From Heterotrichella gracilis (taxonomy: Eukaryota; Sar; Xanthophyceae; Tribonematales; Xanthonemataceae), in contig JAULBX010025442.1 of assembly GCA_032358255.1 (NCBI GenBank), positions 1 to 61,210 of the forward strand: a stretch of DNA of 61,210 nucleotides, in the 5' to 3' direction. The translations under genes were made by a program, and so were the position numbers. Below the pieces are notes generated by a model. The model saw nothing but the letters and a program-made list of their open reading frames with translations. It ran no database searches and was not told the origin of the DNA. Below are positions 10,549 through 22,911 of this stretch, in pieces. How positions within the stretch are numbered: position 1 is the stretch's first letter; every line of letters starts with the position of its first letter.

Positions 10549-12908
10549 AGGGGGGGCAGGCGGGCAGGCGGGGTCGAGGAAGTGGCTTGCAGCTGCAGCA
10601 CTAGGAAGGGTCATGGGTGAGGGGAAACTTTCAGCCGCCGTTGCCGGATAGCAAGGAGGGGAGGAGTAGGGGGATTAGGAGCCACAGTTGCGACATCACA
10701 CGTGCTGCTCGCCCAGCAAGTGAGTTGGCGCTCCACATAACTGAGGGGGAATCAGCTGGGTGGCTCAGACAGCTGCCAGCCATGTAGTATTTTTTGTATT
10801 GCTACAGCTGCTGCATGCTACATCTCAGTGGCATGTGCAGCACGTGTTCTTTCCAGTGCAGCAGGTGCCCTTGGATTATTTCCACAGTACCGCCAGTGGC
10901 GACTTGTGTCCCCTTGGCGTGGTGCTGCTTGGTGCTTGAAGGCTGTGCTCCAACTATGTTACACCTGTAATTAGGGTACCCACCTAGGTACCAGCTGTAA
11001 ATTGCAGCAACTCACGATGTACGACCAAGGAGACCCTATTAACCTGGGGGTGCCGTTGCAACAAAGTTGAGACTTTGCTCCCCTACCTCCGCCTCTGTGT
11101 GCCCTTCTTTACTTTCTCGTTTGATATTTGCCTGGCTGTTGATTGTACCATCGAACGTCGTAGCCGCAACTTGCAGCACAGTCTGGCAGCGGAGGGCATG
11201 GGACTGGCCTGTGGAGCCCCGCGACTAGTTTTCGCTGCCGTGCTGCGACATACCCTTGTCCCAGGGGAAGGCAGACTTAAGGTAGCTCGGGCATGCATGC
11301 ATGGCATTTCGTGGGGCGTGCATTCCGGCAGACACTACTGATGATCAGCCTGTTGCGTTTATTTGCCAAACTCACGAACCTTCTAAACCGTTTGCAGCGT
11401 CGAGTTGCTTGCGCTCCCAGCACTCACGCTTTGTCACTCCAATCTCGTGTGGGTCTCTTGTGGGTCACGTGCGTCGAGGTCGCTGGCTGGGCAGGGTGTC
11501 GACAAAGAAGGTTATTCGCACACACCTCGGTACGAATACAGTTTAGTAACGTAGGTTGATGACGGATAGATGCTATGCTTCAACCCAGCGCACTGTCTAC
11601 CCTTTTAACCCAACGCTGCAGCCAACTCCACTTGACCCCCAATTAGAGTATCCACACACACTAGTATTCCAGAGCACTGGTTCGGGTGACACAGTTTCGT
11701 GCTCGTCATACGGCCAACTACACTCGAGAGGGGCTCTTTGCGAGGTGGGTGTGGGTTGATCGGCGAGGGTGGGTGGTGGAAGCAACCGTGAGTGAGGGTG
11801 GCACAGTCGTACAACCAATAGGCACAGCCAACACTGGCCAGGTGGGATGGTACTACCCACAAAACGAAAAGTATTTCAGCACCGGTAAGGCAGCGTGTTT
11901 GTTTTTGTTAAAGTATAGCTGCTGATCTGCCTTGCACTATGGCTACGACGGCGCCTTGGTCGAATTGGTGGGTGGCGTCGCACAGTTGAATCCTCCCATG
12001 TGTCTAGTTGCCTAGGGTTCCTCCCAACGGCAGCTGAGCTGGCTCCCAGCTCGCGACACCACCCACCAATAGGAGTGCAGTGGTTTTGTCAGACAGCACT
12101 GCGTATGTGTACCAGGCGAAGAGGGTTTTCAATGTCCACACGCTTTGTCTTGCCTGTACTACAGTCGGTAGCCTAGTGCCCACGGCGCAACTTGCTTATC
12201 TACCGTTCAAGTTTGTGTCGCTGTCACCACACTACCCAGCAGCACTTCACTGGCCATCTAGCGGTAGTGTGTATTGATAGTCAGTAACCTCCGTACAGAC
12301 AAACCCAACCACTGCAGGCCCCTCCTGTAGGCCCTACAGGTAATTCCATGCCCTGTAGTTCAAGAACAGGATATAGATATGATATGATCTACATATCATG
12401 CAGACAGCTATGGGCCCTAAGCCAGGGTTGCGTGAGTGCAATTGCCTTTCCCCGCCCACCCACCCACCCTGCCGTCCCTGCAGGAGGTCCTCGCCAGCGA
12501 CACCCAGGCGCCTGCACCTAGGTAGCTGACACCCCACCCTTGCCATGCGCTCACAGCTGAGGACCGCCCTCACAATACCCTAGCAGCCCCCACCTGGTAG
12601 TGGCTGCTGAGGCTGTGGCTGATTGGTGGCAGGTCCCTGGTGACTACTGCACCTTGGCAACACTGCGTGCACGTGGGCGCGTGGTTTCCCCGCCTGCACC
12701 ATGGTGGGCGATTGCGGCACACTGCGCGTGCTGCGGGGCAAGCTACGGGGGAGGCACAGGAAGGCAAGTGAAACTGGAACTTCGTTACACAAGCCCTGGC
12801 GGCAACCCAGGCACCCCTTGTTCCTGCCCTGCTGTCACCACACCGCCTGCCCTTGAGGAAGCTTCCCTCACCGCATTCCTGCTGATGCCCCCACCCATAT
12901 GTGTGCAG
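10549..12908. other. Intergenic region, no recognised gene
   Basis: Holds the 3' UTR of CBSX and the unresolved 5' end of the F-box-like/LRR gene. Open frames here are short and match no family I recognise. An ATG near 12701 followed by a possible GC donor near 12773 could supply the LRR gene's first exon, but this is guesswork. Confidence 0.4.
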
Positions 12909-15900
12909 AGCACCCCCTCCAGCCCCCTTGACCTTGAGCTGCTGGTGCTGGTGATGGCAAACCTGGAGACACCAGAACTCAAGGCGGCGCACAGGTGGGG
13001 GGTGCGGGTGGGGGGTGGGGGGTGCGTGGGGCACAATGGTACACCCCTGATGCTGCCAGGGCACTCAATTGCCTGCCCCTATGCAAAGCACAAGAAGGTT
13101 TATGCTCATATGGAGTATGAGTGGCGGTGATCACTCAAAGAGCTGCACCCTATTGCAGGGTGTGCCGCCAGTGGCGCGACGCTGTGCGCCTGGCCACCAC
13201 CAGCATCACCCCACGGGAACTGGGCCAGGGGGGCGAGCGATTCCACTTCCCCTCCCTGCGCAGCCTGCGCCTGGCCCCCCGCCCCACCCTGTTCTCCTGT
13301 GACCCTTGCTACCCACTGGACGCAGCTGCGCTGCGTGTGCTGGGTGCACTCACCCGCCTGACAGCCCTCACCATGGTCCACTGCTGCCTGCCAGAGCCGC
13401 TGTCGCCCCACCTGTGCAGCGCGCTGATGAGCCTCAAGCAGCTGCAGGTGCGCGCAGACAGCAGCGCCAGGGAATTTACTGCAACGTATATATTTATACT
13501 TATATTTCAACATGGGCCAATCATTACAGTACATGGTGACTTGTCACTTTTTTAATAAACCAATATATTTTACCGATTACTGCTGCAAAAGACAAAAGCC
13601 ACACCCAAGCATATGCATAGCCCACGCCATACCTCATTTCTTGACCTTACTATTTCTCCTAGATAAATATAAGACTTTGATTTGAACATATATTAATTTA
13701 ATTTTAATATATCTTTTGAAGCAGTTTGAACATATATTAATTTATTTTTAATATATCTTTTGAAGCAGTTTGAACCCTTGATCTTTTTCCGTATAGCATG
13801 TACAAAATTCGGTATAAACGGTATAAATGCATGTGGAGCACACATGGTGTTATGATTTCCTAGTCTACTGCATGATGCAGCCACGCCTACCCCCGCCCCT
13901 GCCCTGCAGTCCCTGCGCCTGTTGGATCTGAGCGGGATTGAAGGTGACGCCGTGGACACAGCGCTGGGTGGTCTGGGTGCGCTGACCTCCCTGGTTGTGA
14001 GCAAGGGTACCACCACAGGCATGCGCCTACCTGGGCTGCAGCACCTGGCCACACTCACGCAGCTGGAGGAGCTGTGCTTGCAGGTGGGGGGGGGAGCAAC
14101 ATGGAGTGCAATTCGAATCAAAACGCATCCATCTGATAATCCATGGGAATTTAAACTTCCACATAACCGTTACTTGATGACACAAAACGATGTACAGGAC
14201 ACAAGGCATCCCAGCTGCAAGTGCCAAGGCCATTTTTTACTCACAGCGCATGCACCCAAAATTGGCTCGGTGGGTTTCAATACTACCGTACCCCCTGCAC
14301 ATATCCACCCTCTCTCCGCGTTGCAGGACATCCAGCACAACCACATGCTGCCTGGCCTGGCCCACCTGTCCCGCCTCACCCGCCTGCGCTCCCTGGTGCT
14401 CAAGCGGGTGGGGGTGAGCGACGCAAACGCCATTGCCGCTGGCACCCTCACCCGCCTCACGTGCTTGAGGCTCCCAGAGGCCCTGCAGCTGGGCAGCGCG
14501 GGGGTGGCGGCCCTAAGTGGCCTGACCGCACTGGTTCACCTGGACCTGCGCTGCGGCCAGGCGCTTGTGGGTGACCTCATTGGGGACCATGCGGTGGCGG
14601 AGCTGTGTAGACTCACAAGCCTGGAGGTGGGTGACTGATGGGGGCAGGGTAGGCAGGGCAAGGGAAAACACCCAGTGACATCAGTGAATCCACATGGGCG
14701 GTGAGGGGGGATTGCCTGACGGTGTGTGGGGCAGGTGGTGTACTCAGTGGTCTTTGGACGGGGCAGGCGGCATGCATATGCTAGTGTTGATGACAGGAGG
14801 AGAGCTGGCCAACAACACCTTCCATCGATGGTAAAATTTTGTTTTCCAGACATGTCCCCCACTAAATTGCCCACCCTTACCCCCTCACCCTGCTGCCCTG
14901 CCAGGTGCTGCGCCTGGGTGGTCGCAGCGGCCTGTCCGCCTCCGCCCTCACCTGGCTGCCTGCCTGCACGCGCATGCACACCCTGGACCTGGCGTGCCTG
15001 GCGCTGGGCGGGAGGGACCTGGACTTCCTGCAGGTGAGGGGGGAAGGGGGGGGGCACCTGGGGGGTGTAGGCAGCACCGCTACTTGTCATCGTGGCTAGT
15101 CTGTTAATTTACAAGGGATTTGTGTTTGCACCAAATTGGCACAGAGCATCCTGCCACTTCAGGGAGGAACATCACCCAAGTTCTCTTATCGTTGTAATTT
15201 GCCAGTCTACCAGCACCCACATGCAGGGGGGTTGCTGAAAATACCCACTGCGCCCCCTTCCCACCCACCCACTCCCTTCACCCCCTGCAGCCCCTCCAGG
15301 GCCTGACCGAGCTGCGCCTATGCAAGACCAACGTGTCTGGGCACCAGCTGACCGCCCTCTCCCCCCTCACCGCACTGCACACGCTCACCCTGGCCTCATC
15401 CCTCCTGGAGGACGACGCACTCAGCTGCCTGCTGCCCCTGGCTGCGCTGCGTGTGCTTGACCTGACGCACAGCCAGCGGGTGGGCAACCAGGGGCTGCGC
15501 CTGCTGGCGGGTGGGTGCTGCCAGCTGGAGGTGGTGCACGTGGATGGGTGTGCTGTGTCCATGCTTGGGGTGGTGGCGCTGCTCGAGGTGAGGAGGGGGC
15601 CAAGCTCGCAGTACTATTGTTGGATAATTTGGGATCGATACAATATTGTGGGTGGTTTGGAATTGGGGTAGTGAAACTTACATATGTGTGGCAAACAGAG
15701 TTGTGCCACACTGTATGAGGTGTGGTGAAACGCAGCAATAGAGCAATAGATAACCAATGCCGGTGCTATATTGCTATAGCAGGTGTGCACCCCGTACTGT
15801 GGCCCTGCACTATGCATGGCATGCGCAGAGTGACCAGGCCTTGTGTAGGATATGTGCCTCACCCTGAACACTCCCCTCATTGCAGCGCTACCCGGGTGTG

Positions 15901-16263
15901 GAGCTGTGGGACCGCACCCTGCGCGGCAGCACCCCCCGCTGGAAGAACATCCTGGACGTGCTGCTGGTGGCCACCCCCACCCCCACCACCCGCAGGCTGC
16001 GCATAGTGCACCAGCAGGAGGAGTCAGCCGCCCGCACTGCCTTGGTGGGGCTGGGGGTGGGGCTGTTCTGCCTCATGTACTTTGGCACCATCCTCCTGCT
16101 GTTTTCCGCGATATGCTTCTTCCCTTTCTTCACGATTGGCTTCCTGGTGATCGCGGTGGTGCTGACGTGTGCCGGCATGAGGTGGACGGCCATGGGGCTG
16201 CGCTGGCTGGGGGCAAAGGCGGAGACGCTGGTCAGGGCAGCCATGTTTGATGATGCAACTTGA
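12909..16263 (+). CDS. F-box-like/LRR protein with C-terminal membrane hairpin (5' end open)
   Basis: Seven in-phase exons: 12909-12994, 13159-13447, 13910-14083, 14327-14626, 14905-15033, 15291-15587, 15886-16263; 550 residues resolved. The N-terminus has an F-box-like helix set (LELLVLVMANLETPELKAAH, then RVCRQWRDAVRLA). A long run of leucine-rich repeats follows (for example LTRLRSLVLKRVGVSD, LTALVHLDLRC, LTALHTLTLASSL, LAALRVLDLTH), of the amphipathic RNI/cysteine-containing style. The last about 85 residues contain two strongly hydrophobic segments (LVGLGVGLFCLMYFGTILLL and FLVIAVVLTCAGM) separated by FFPFFT, so the protein is probably anchored by a membrane hairpin. That is odd for an F-box adaptor. 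Partner and substrate are unknown. A second F-box-like/LRR gene lies at 25318-28943 without this anchor. Confidence 0.8.
13681..13768. repeat. 44-bp AT-rich tandem repeat in intron
   Basis: Two nearly identical 44-bp units (13681-13724 and 13725-13768), with a third copy starting, within the intron 13448-13909 of the LRR gene. Units begin TTTGAACATATATTAATTTA and are much more AT-rich than the exons around them. Confidence 0.9.
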
Positions 16264-17609
16264 GGCAGTCACTGGATCTGCTGCGCAGGGAACAGCTGGC
16301 AATACAAATGCAACTTGGGGATTGTGGTATTATTGAGTAAAACATTTCCTCTGAAGCTGACATTGGAAGCAGGGTTGGAGGTGCTGCAAGTAGTGCATGA
16401 GTTTGTGCCAGGGTAGGTTGGCGCACTTTATTTGCAGCTTATAAGGAGGTTGTGGGGTGGACTGAATATTTATCCCGAGTTGGGTTGCCTAACTACGCCT
16501 CTGTGCGTTCCCTTTCTTTCTTCTTTCTTGTCGTTCGGCTCCTGCAATGTTAAATGGCGCTTCCAGGTTAGCCATTAAATGTGTGTGTGGGTGTGGCACT
16601 AGGTGGTGGTGGGCAGTATGTGACCGTGAGTATTACAGCTGATACTAGGTCATACGGTGGGTGCCTGTGGACCAAGCTTTCGCACAAGTTTTTCAGGAGG
16701 CTGTTCAACAGAATAACGTAGTACCAGTTACAACAACAGGATAATGAGAAAACAAGGCCATATTGGTGGCACCAAGCCTTTCTAAGCTTAAAAAGGCATG
16801 GTGCTCCTCAGAGGTCTGCAACTCGAGTGCCCCTCCAGGTGGCATGCATAGCGTGCATCTGCCCAGGAGGTGCTGCTGGAACACACACAAGTGTTGATGC
16901 ATAAGCAGCTTATACCCAGTCGATAAAGCCTTGGCATTCCCTCTTTTTAGTTCAGTTGCACACATAGCTGAGAGTTTAATCTAGTATCTGGCTGTCGTAC
17001 GCGCAAACCTGTTTGGCATCAAGTGAACGGTGGCCACGCCTTAAACGCCTGTTGACACCAACGAAGGGCATGCCTGTTGCTACCTTGGAGAGGTTCACAA
17101 GCGGTGTACATAGCTTTTCACGGTGATAACTGGTAAATAAGTGTTGAAAGCGTATACAGTCGAAACAAGCCTGCTCGTGGACCAAGCGCTGCTGGGTACC
17201 CTGGGTAGAAGACCCCGAGGTGAGTTACCAGGAAGTGGTGATGATATCACACACTAAAGAGTGTCTCACGCTCAGAGAGTAGAAATCCTGAACAACCTGT
17301 GCATTTTTATCCTGGAGTCAATAGTTTTCCTAGTTTTCTTTCTCGTCCCACTGCCTCTGCACCTGGAATCACCACGTGGTTGCGCCACCATGCACGAGAA
17401 ACTGATTGGCAGCTACTCAAGCCAGGTTGCCACCCTCCAGCTGCTGCCCATACCACCAATATCGTTTTGGTCAAACAATTCTCCTAATACTACCCACCGG
17501 TATCTGCTAGTATTGGAGGCCTGCTCTGACCTGTAATTTGCAAAGTGCAGTGGGACCAAGTGCAGTGGGACCAAGGATACACAGGAAAGCGTAAGCAGAC
17601 AGCTTGAAC
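16264..17609. other. Intergenic region, no recognised gene
   Basis: 3' UTR of the LRR gene and promoter of the CYSTM gene. Two short minus-strand open frames (around 16705-16965 and 16976-17185) have protein-like composition but match nothing I recognise. Confidence 0.4.
16488..16529. repeat. Copy of short dispersed motif
   Basis: Resembles 259-315: both contain CTAACTACGCCT followed by TTGCGCGTT or CTGTGCGTT, and then a CTTT-rich pyrimidine tract. Too short to classify. Confidence 0.4.
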
Positions 17610-18374
17610 ATGGGCACCGAGAAAGGTGAGTTGCCACCCACGCAATGTTTGCCTTGCCTCGTTTCACGGCTGTTTTCCCTGGTCACAGCAGGAGGACTTT
17701 AAAGTATATCACGGTACCGGTGATATATTAAATTTAATATATCACCGGTACCGTGATGTATTAAAGTCCTCCTGCTCACAGCATTTTTTTCACCCTAGAA
17801 CCCTAAACCCTTCACCATGGTGTTTTGCAGGTACCTACCCCGGCTACCCTCCCACCAATGGGTACCCTCCTCAGGGCTACCCGCAGGGCTATGCACAGGG
17901 CTACCCACCACAGGGCTATCCACCTCAGGGCTATCCACAGGGAGGCTACCCAGGCCAGGCACCAGGGGGCTACCCTGGCACTGCGGGGCAGCAACAGTAC
18001 AACCATGGGCCGCCCCCTGCTGGCTACCCTGGTGCCGGAAATGGGCACAGCTACGGCATCCCCCCCGGCCACCCACAGACGGTGTACGTGCAATCAGGCG
18101 GCTATCCACAGCGGCCACAGCGACCCCAGCAGGGTGGAGGTTGTATGGAGTCATGGTGCGCACATGCAAGCCTTGTGGCAAGGATGGTACCATTTCACGG
18201 ACACGCATGTGCTCTGTTGCAACCTGCTGCCTGTGCGCTGATTTGCATTACTTATTAGTAAAGTATATTCTGCAATAAATAGCTTTGTGCTAACTTCGAT
18301 CCCTCTGTGCGTGCAGCCTGACAGCACTGTGCTGCTGCTGTGCACTGGAAATGTGCTGCGATGTTGTGGGTTAA
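17610..18374 (+). CDS. XYPPX-repeat protein with C-terminal CYSTM module
   Basis: Three exons (17610-17625, 17831-18155, 18317-18374) encode 132 residues. After MGTEKG comes a proline/tyrosine/glycine-rich region of GYPPQ/GYPQ repeats (about residues 8-105), then a short C-terminal cysteine-rich membrane module containing LTALCCCCALEMCC. This is the CYSTM architecture known from plants and fungi, where the module is thought to insert in the membrane and serve in stress tolerance. The donor at 18156 is fixed because only that site joins the Cys-rich exon in frame. The first intron carries a near-perfect long hairpin. Cellular role is not deducible. Confidence 0.85.
17687..17776. repeat. 90-bp near-perfect inverted repeat in CYSTM intron 1
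   Basis: Two arms of about 43 bp run from AGCAGGAGGACTTTA inward to a TTAAATTTAA centre at 17732/17733. The only flaws are a 2-base bulge and a single mismatch. Each arm contains a CGGTACCGG or CCGGTACCG core. It could be a foldback MITE or a structured intronic RNA. No target-site duplication is evident. Confidence 0.9.
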
Positions 18375-20292
18375 AAGACCAGCAGTGCTTCCGGCACAGG
18401 CTCTATGAGGACTATCATGGTTACGGCAACAGCACGCTCTATATCTCCATCACGCAGTCCATTCAGCTACACGCAGCTTGGTGAAATTTTGATAGTACGG
18501 CGATCCACCTATGGCCATTTGGCCACTGCACAGCTTCACTGAATGACTGAATCAGCTTTTGCTGCGTTTGTTCCCTCGTCCTCACAATGGTTTGCTTGTG
18601 ACCTGTACTTGCACGTGACAAGACACATATCTGATTTATCTGAGAGTGTTTTCAGGGTGGCAAACATAAGGTGCAATAAAGATACGATCAGCTGGTAACC
18701 AGCTTGCAGTTAGAGGCTGTTGACGGGTCTATGGCATGCATATGCATGGTCAACTTGGCCATCGCCGGCCTGTAGTGTATTGTACCCCAGATTAAATCTG
18801 TGTTTTACCAGTTTTACCAAGCGGCCTTGAACACGAAGTCATGGTTACAAGATGGTATTTGCAACTGAGCACTGTAACCATTTGCAACGCATTGCTGCCA
18901 GCCGGGTCTGATGTGACGCAAGTCAAATAGAATGTGAAAAGATTATGAAAGTCTGTACTGACGCTCCGAATGGTAGAGGGCATGAAAAGATGTCATACTT
19001 CAGAACCTTTTTGAAATGGCCAATGTCACATGGGGGGCCGGGCCCAAGTGGGCCATCGCACGTTAGCCTAACCGGGTTGCGCAGAATGTATTTGCGTGCC
19101 TCAGTAATGGCACCCTCAGTAATGCTTGTTTATACTGCTTGAACCAGTTCAATACATCATCACTGTCTCCAAGCTGGGTCTGATGTGTATCTTTGGTGAC
19201 AGATTGTGTGCGAACTTCGTCGAGAGTCTGCCTAGCTGGTCCAGGCCCATGCACCGGCATGTGCTGGGTTATCTCGAGTGCCCCCTCCAGACATGCCTGA
19301 CACAACCCCGCTGGGTATTCGCAGGGAGCTTGAGCCTCGTTTTTTAGGCGCTCAAACAAGATGAGCATGTTCGTTGGTACTTTCGCGGTGTGCTACCGTG
19401 CTTCTGGGCAGTTTGCTTAACCAACTTCAACTCGAGTTCAGCATGCGTTGAGCTCGACCTGCTGGTTGCCCCGTCCATTGTTTAAAGTTTGGAAGCATAT
19501 TTGACTTTGGAAACTGCCCAGGAAAAGGAATAGGTTCTGTACCCCTCCACTGCTGATCTTAATATGTCTTTTCACCAGTGAAATGGTTTGGAAATGTGCC
19601 CGCGTGAACAGAACCCCCGGTCAACCAGTGCCAGAAGAAGGTAAAGCAAGTCTCATGTTACTGTTGAACCCTGAAAACTGATGTAGTGCTCGTCTTTCAA
19701 TAGGTGCTTGCTTGTAACCTGGTATCTTGCTCAACCTGGTTGGTACATTTCTGTAACACTTGGGCACTGACCCTACACCTGACTCCCCAACTTCAGCAGG
19801 ATGCAACATCAACATAGATATTGTCAACGTCTGCAAGTATTCGTCGATATTCTGGGTCAACAATTGTTCAATTGCCAGTGATATGTATATGAATAGTGCC
19901 GGACAGGGCTAATTGGCGCAAGGCAAGTAAGACTGACTGCTAATCGGACTCCATTGCACTGGAATCCGTGTACACAAGTAAGTTCATACTATAGGGCACG
20001 AACCAGTGCTTTCTAAAGGCAGTAATTACCATATTCTCACTGTGACGTGGTACCCTGCAGGTGCTTGACCACCCTGGTGGTCCGGTGACTCTTAGCAATT
20101 GACTTGGTACAATGTGGTCGATACCATCAACTCCCAAACCCCTAACCAGCTCGCGCAGGAAAGAGCTCGATGAGGTAAGCAAGTAAATCACTGATGTATT
20201 TTCTAATAGGACAGATCATCTGCAACCATGTGCCTCCGCTTGCAAACGAATACTCCGCTATGTGAGGTGGATGCATAATGGCACAATTGCAG
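18375..20292. other. Intergenic region, no recognised gene
   Basis: 3' UTR of CYSTM and the unresolved 5' end of the DRC9-like gene. AATAAA at about 18675 is a candidate polyadenylation signal. Minus-strand frames at 19063-19368 and 19621-19863 look protein-like but are unrecognised. Confidence 0.4.
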
Positions 20293-22674
20293 GTGGGCCG
20301 CGTCATACAGCACGCCATCAACCAGCTCAAGAGCTTGGAGGGTGCCAAGGTTTCCACCAAGGTATGCAGCGCTGCAGGAGTGGGAACCCTTGCAGCTTCC
20401 TTCTGACCCCTGCCTTATCACCATATCGCCATACGAGTGCCGGTGCTTGCAGGCGCAGGCCCTTGCCCTGGTGGGTGCCATTGGGCGCGAGGGTCTCCAG
20501 CACCTGCACCACCAGGAGCAGCTGTGCTCAACTTTTGACAACCTCATGTTGGAGCAACACGGCCTGCAGTCTTTACCCAATAAGACACGGCTAGTAGAGC
20601 ACCAGGTGGGCCACCCTAACAGCACCATGCATGGTCACATGGGGCGCAGCGGGAGGCCATGTCTCCGGCAAGAGCACAGATCACTGACTTTCAATTGTGT
20701 GGGAGCTAGCTGTAAATTCTTCAATTTTGAATGATGCCCAATTTCATATGTTGATGTGTCATCCATACAGACATGATGGCCAAACCATTCTTGCAGGACA
20801 AGGTAGCAGCAGCCACTGAAGGCTTCCGTGCCACGTCACATCTTCTAGGAGCACACATACAGGTGGGTGGCAGTGTGGTATGTTCCTTGCAAATGCCAGC
20901 AAGGATGCTGTCTGATGACCTCAGATTTGGCCAGCGCTCAAGCCTTGGCCGAGGAATGGTCCCTGCCAGTATCGCATTGCCCTACCTCACAAACCCATGT
21001 TTGGCACCTGCAGCACAACCCAGACATCGTCAAGAACCTGCAGAAGGCGCGCGAGGTTGCTGACGAGGTGCAGCGTGTGCTGGAGGAGGTCCTCGAGGAG
21101 TGGCAGTCCAGCCACAGTGTGAGCGCCATCACAACCATGGTGCAGGCAGCCCAGCAGGCGGCACAGGCACAGGAGGAGGTGGTGGGGCGTGCTGATGAGC
21201 TGGGGTCAGACATACAGCAGCTGGAGCAGGCAATGCAGGAGGAGGAGGTGGCATTCAAACAGGAGGTGGGAATGGCATGGCAGTACTACTTGTGCCTAAT
21301 CTAAGTAGCACATGCAGATGATGGCCAAGTGTCGTTAAGTCATAATGCGTGCCCCAGAATCATCTCTACAGGTCACAGCAGGCAAGCACTGCTGATGTGC
21401 CTGCAAATGCAGGTAGTACGGCGGCGCCAGGTTGTTGTGTCTCTGCGTGAGCAGCTCAAGGCGGCGAGGGAGCAGTGCGGGGAGGACGCGGGGTACCAGC
21501 GACAGGAGATTGCGGCGGCATCAGGCAGCACCACGCGCGTGCAGCGCGCTGTCCTTGCTGAGCTCCAGGGCCAGGTGGACCAGCTGAGGGACCAGGTGGA
21601 CATGCAGGTCAAGGTGCACCAGGCGCGCAAAGATATCATACCCACCTTGTGAACCTTGTTCAGGCGCCCAATTGTCCATACAGCAGTCCCCGTGATGGCC
21701 TGTGTCCCCCCCTTGCTCCAGGCCACCTGCGCGTACATTCGCAAGATGGTTGGGCGCCACCAGCAGAGCGCCTCCGCCTGGGTGCGGCGCAGTGAGGAGG
21801 ACAGCCTGCGCAAGGAGCGCGCCACGGAGACGGTGAAGCGCAACTATGGGGCAAGCCTGGAGTACCTGCAGGTGCACACAGGCATGCATGGCCATGCAAC
21901 ACATCCTAGCACCAGGACCTGTGATGCATTGATGCAATGTGATGTTGTCTAGCCTAGGGTAATGTGGCAGCAATAGCTACAGTGCCAGTCACTGCCATGG
22001 CGTGCCACAAGGAGATCCACATACGATGGTGACTACCAGCTTGCGAGATACCATAGCATGTGCCCGCAAGGTGTCATTAGTAATGGTGCACTCATGCCCA
22101 TGATCTTACCGGGTTGCCCTCCCACCCTGCCAGGAGCTGAAGAGCAGCCATGCTGACGAGGTTGCCGCCAAGGCGCAGCGCGACGCGGCTGCCCAGGCTG
22201 AGGTTGAGCGCCAGGTGGAGGAGGTGCATCACAGAGAGGTGCAGGGCAGGTCAGCGCTGCGCATCCAGGCGGCGTGGAGGGGGTTCTGGGTCAGGAGGTG
22301 AGCAGGCTCAAACACATCCTCGTGGAAACTGCAGCATGCACACTTAGTCGGGATGCAAGCGGAAAGCCATGCACAAAATTGAGCTTGTAGTATCGACTAG
22401 CTCATTCAAAAATGTGCACAGGTGACATGTGCAGTGTATATGCCATGTAATCGCTGGATGGAGAGCGTACCTCAGGCCAGATTATGCTGAAGGGGTCTTA
22501 GGGCGGGGGTCTCCCATATGGGCTGGCGCTGCTGACAACAACAATCTCTCAATACAATCATTACAAATAGGCACTGCACCCTGCAGGCAACTCAAGAACC
22601 CCAAGGAAAAGAGCAAGAAACGGAAGAAAGGTCGAAAGGCAAGCACCAAAAAAAATCAAAAAAAGGGGAAATAA
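20293..22674 (+). CDS. DRC9: IQ-motif coiled-coil axonemal protein, DRC9/IQCG-like (5' end open)
   Basis: Eight in-phase exons: 20293-20361, 20453-20605, 20797-20862, 21014-21265, 21413-21607, 21722-21871, 22134-22297, 22587-22674; 378 residues resolved. Most of the protein is heptad-rich coiled coil (for example NPDIVKNLQKAREVADEVQR and ELQGQVDQLRDQVDMQ). Near the end is one IQ motif (ALRIQAAWRGFWVRR, a calmodulin-binding pattern), followed by a very basic tail of Lys runs. One C-terminal IQ after a long coiled coil, with a Lys-rich tail, is the layout of IQCG/DRC9, a nexin-dynein regulatory complex subunit of motile flagella. DRC10/IQCD is a close alternative. The first coding exon was not identified: an ATG at 20112 runs into a stop before the strong donor at 20176. 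Confidence 0.72.
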
Positions 22675-22911
22675 ATCAGCAAACGGAGCAGCAGGTGCTG
22701 GCAACAATGAAATTCGGGTGATATGAATGGACACGAAACATTGTCCTGTGCTAGCAGCTGTTCCCTTGTTGACCAACAATACCACAGCCACTGTTCCCTT
22801 ACAAAATATGCAGCAATTGCCCCTAATTAACATCTGAGAACATGATTCAACATGTTCTATGTTGAACATTGCCAACAAGATCTGTTGCAATACATATCCA
22901 GTGGTGCAAGG

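Noticed and set aside
12600-13130. 176-codon plus-strand frame ahead of the LRR gene
   Set aside because: It crosses the acceptor at 12908 and the donor at 12995 used by the LRR gene; only the exon part is coding.
13769-13790. Possible tRNA T-arm (GGTTCAAA-like)
   Set aside because: No matching acceptor or anticodon arms nearby; it belongs to the 44-bp tandem repeat.
20112-20175. First exon of the DRC9-like gene starting at 20112
   Set aside because: The frame from this ATG meets a stop (TGA at 20172-20174) before the donor at 20176.
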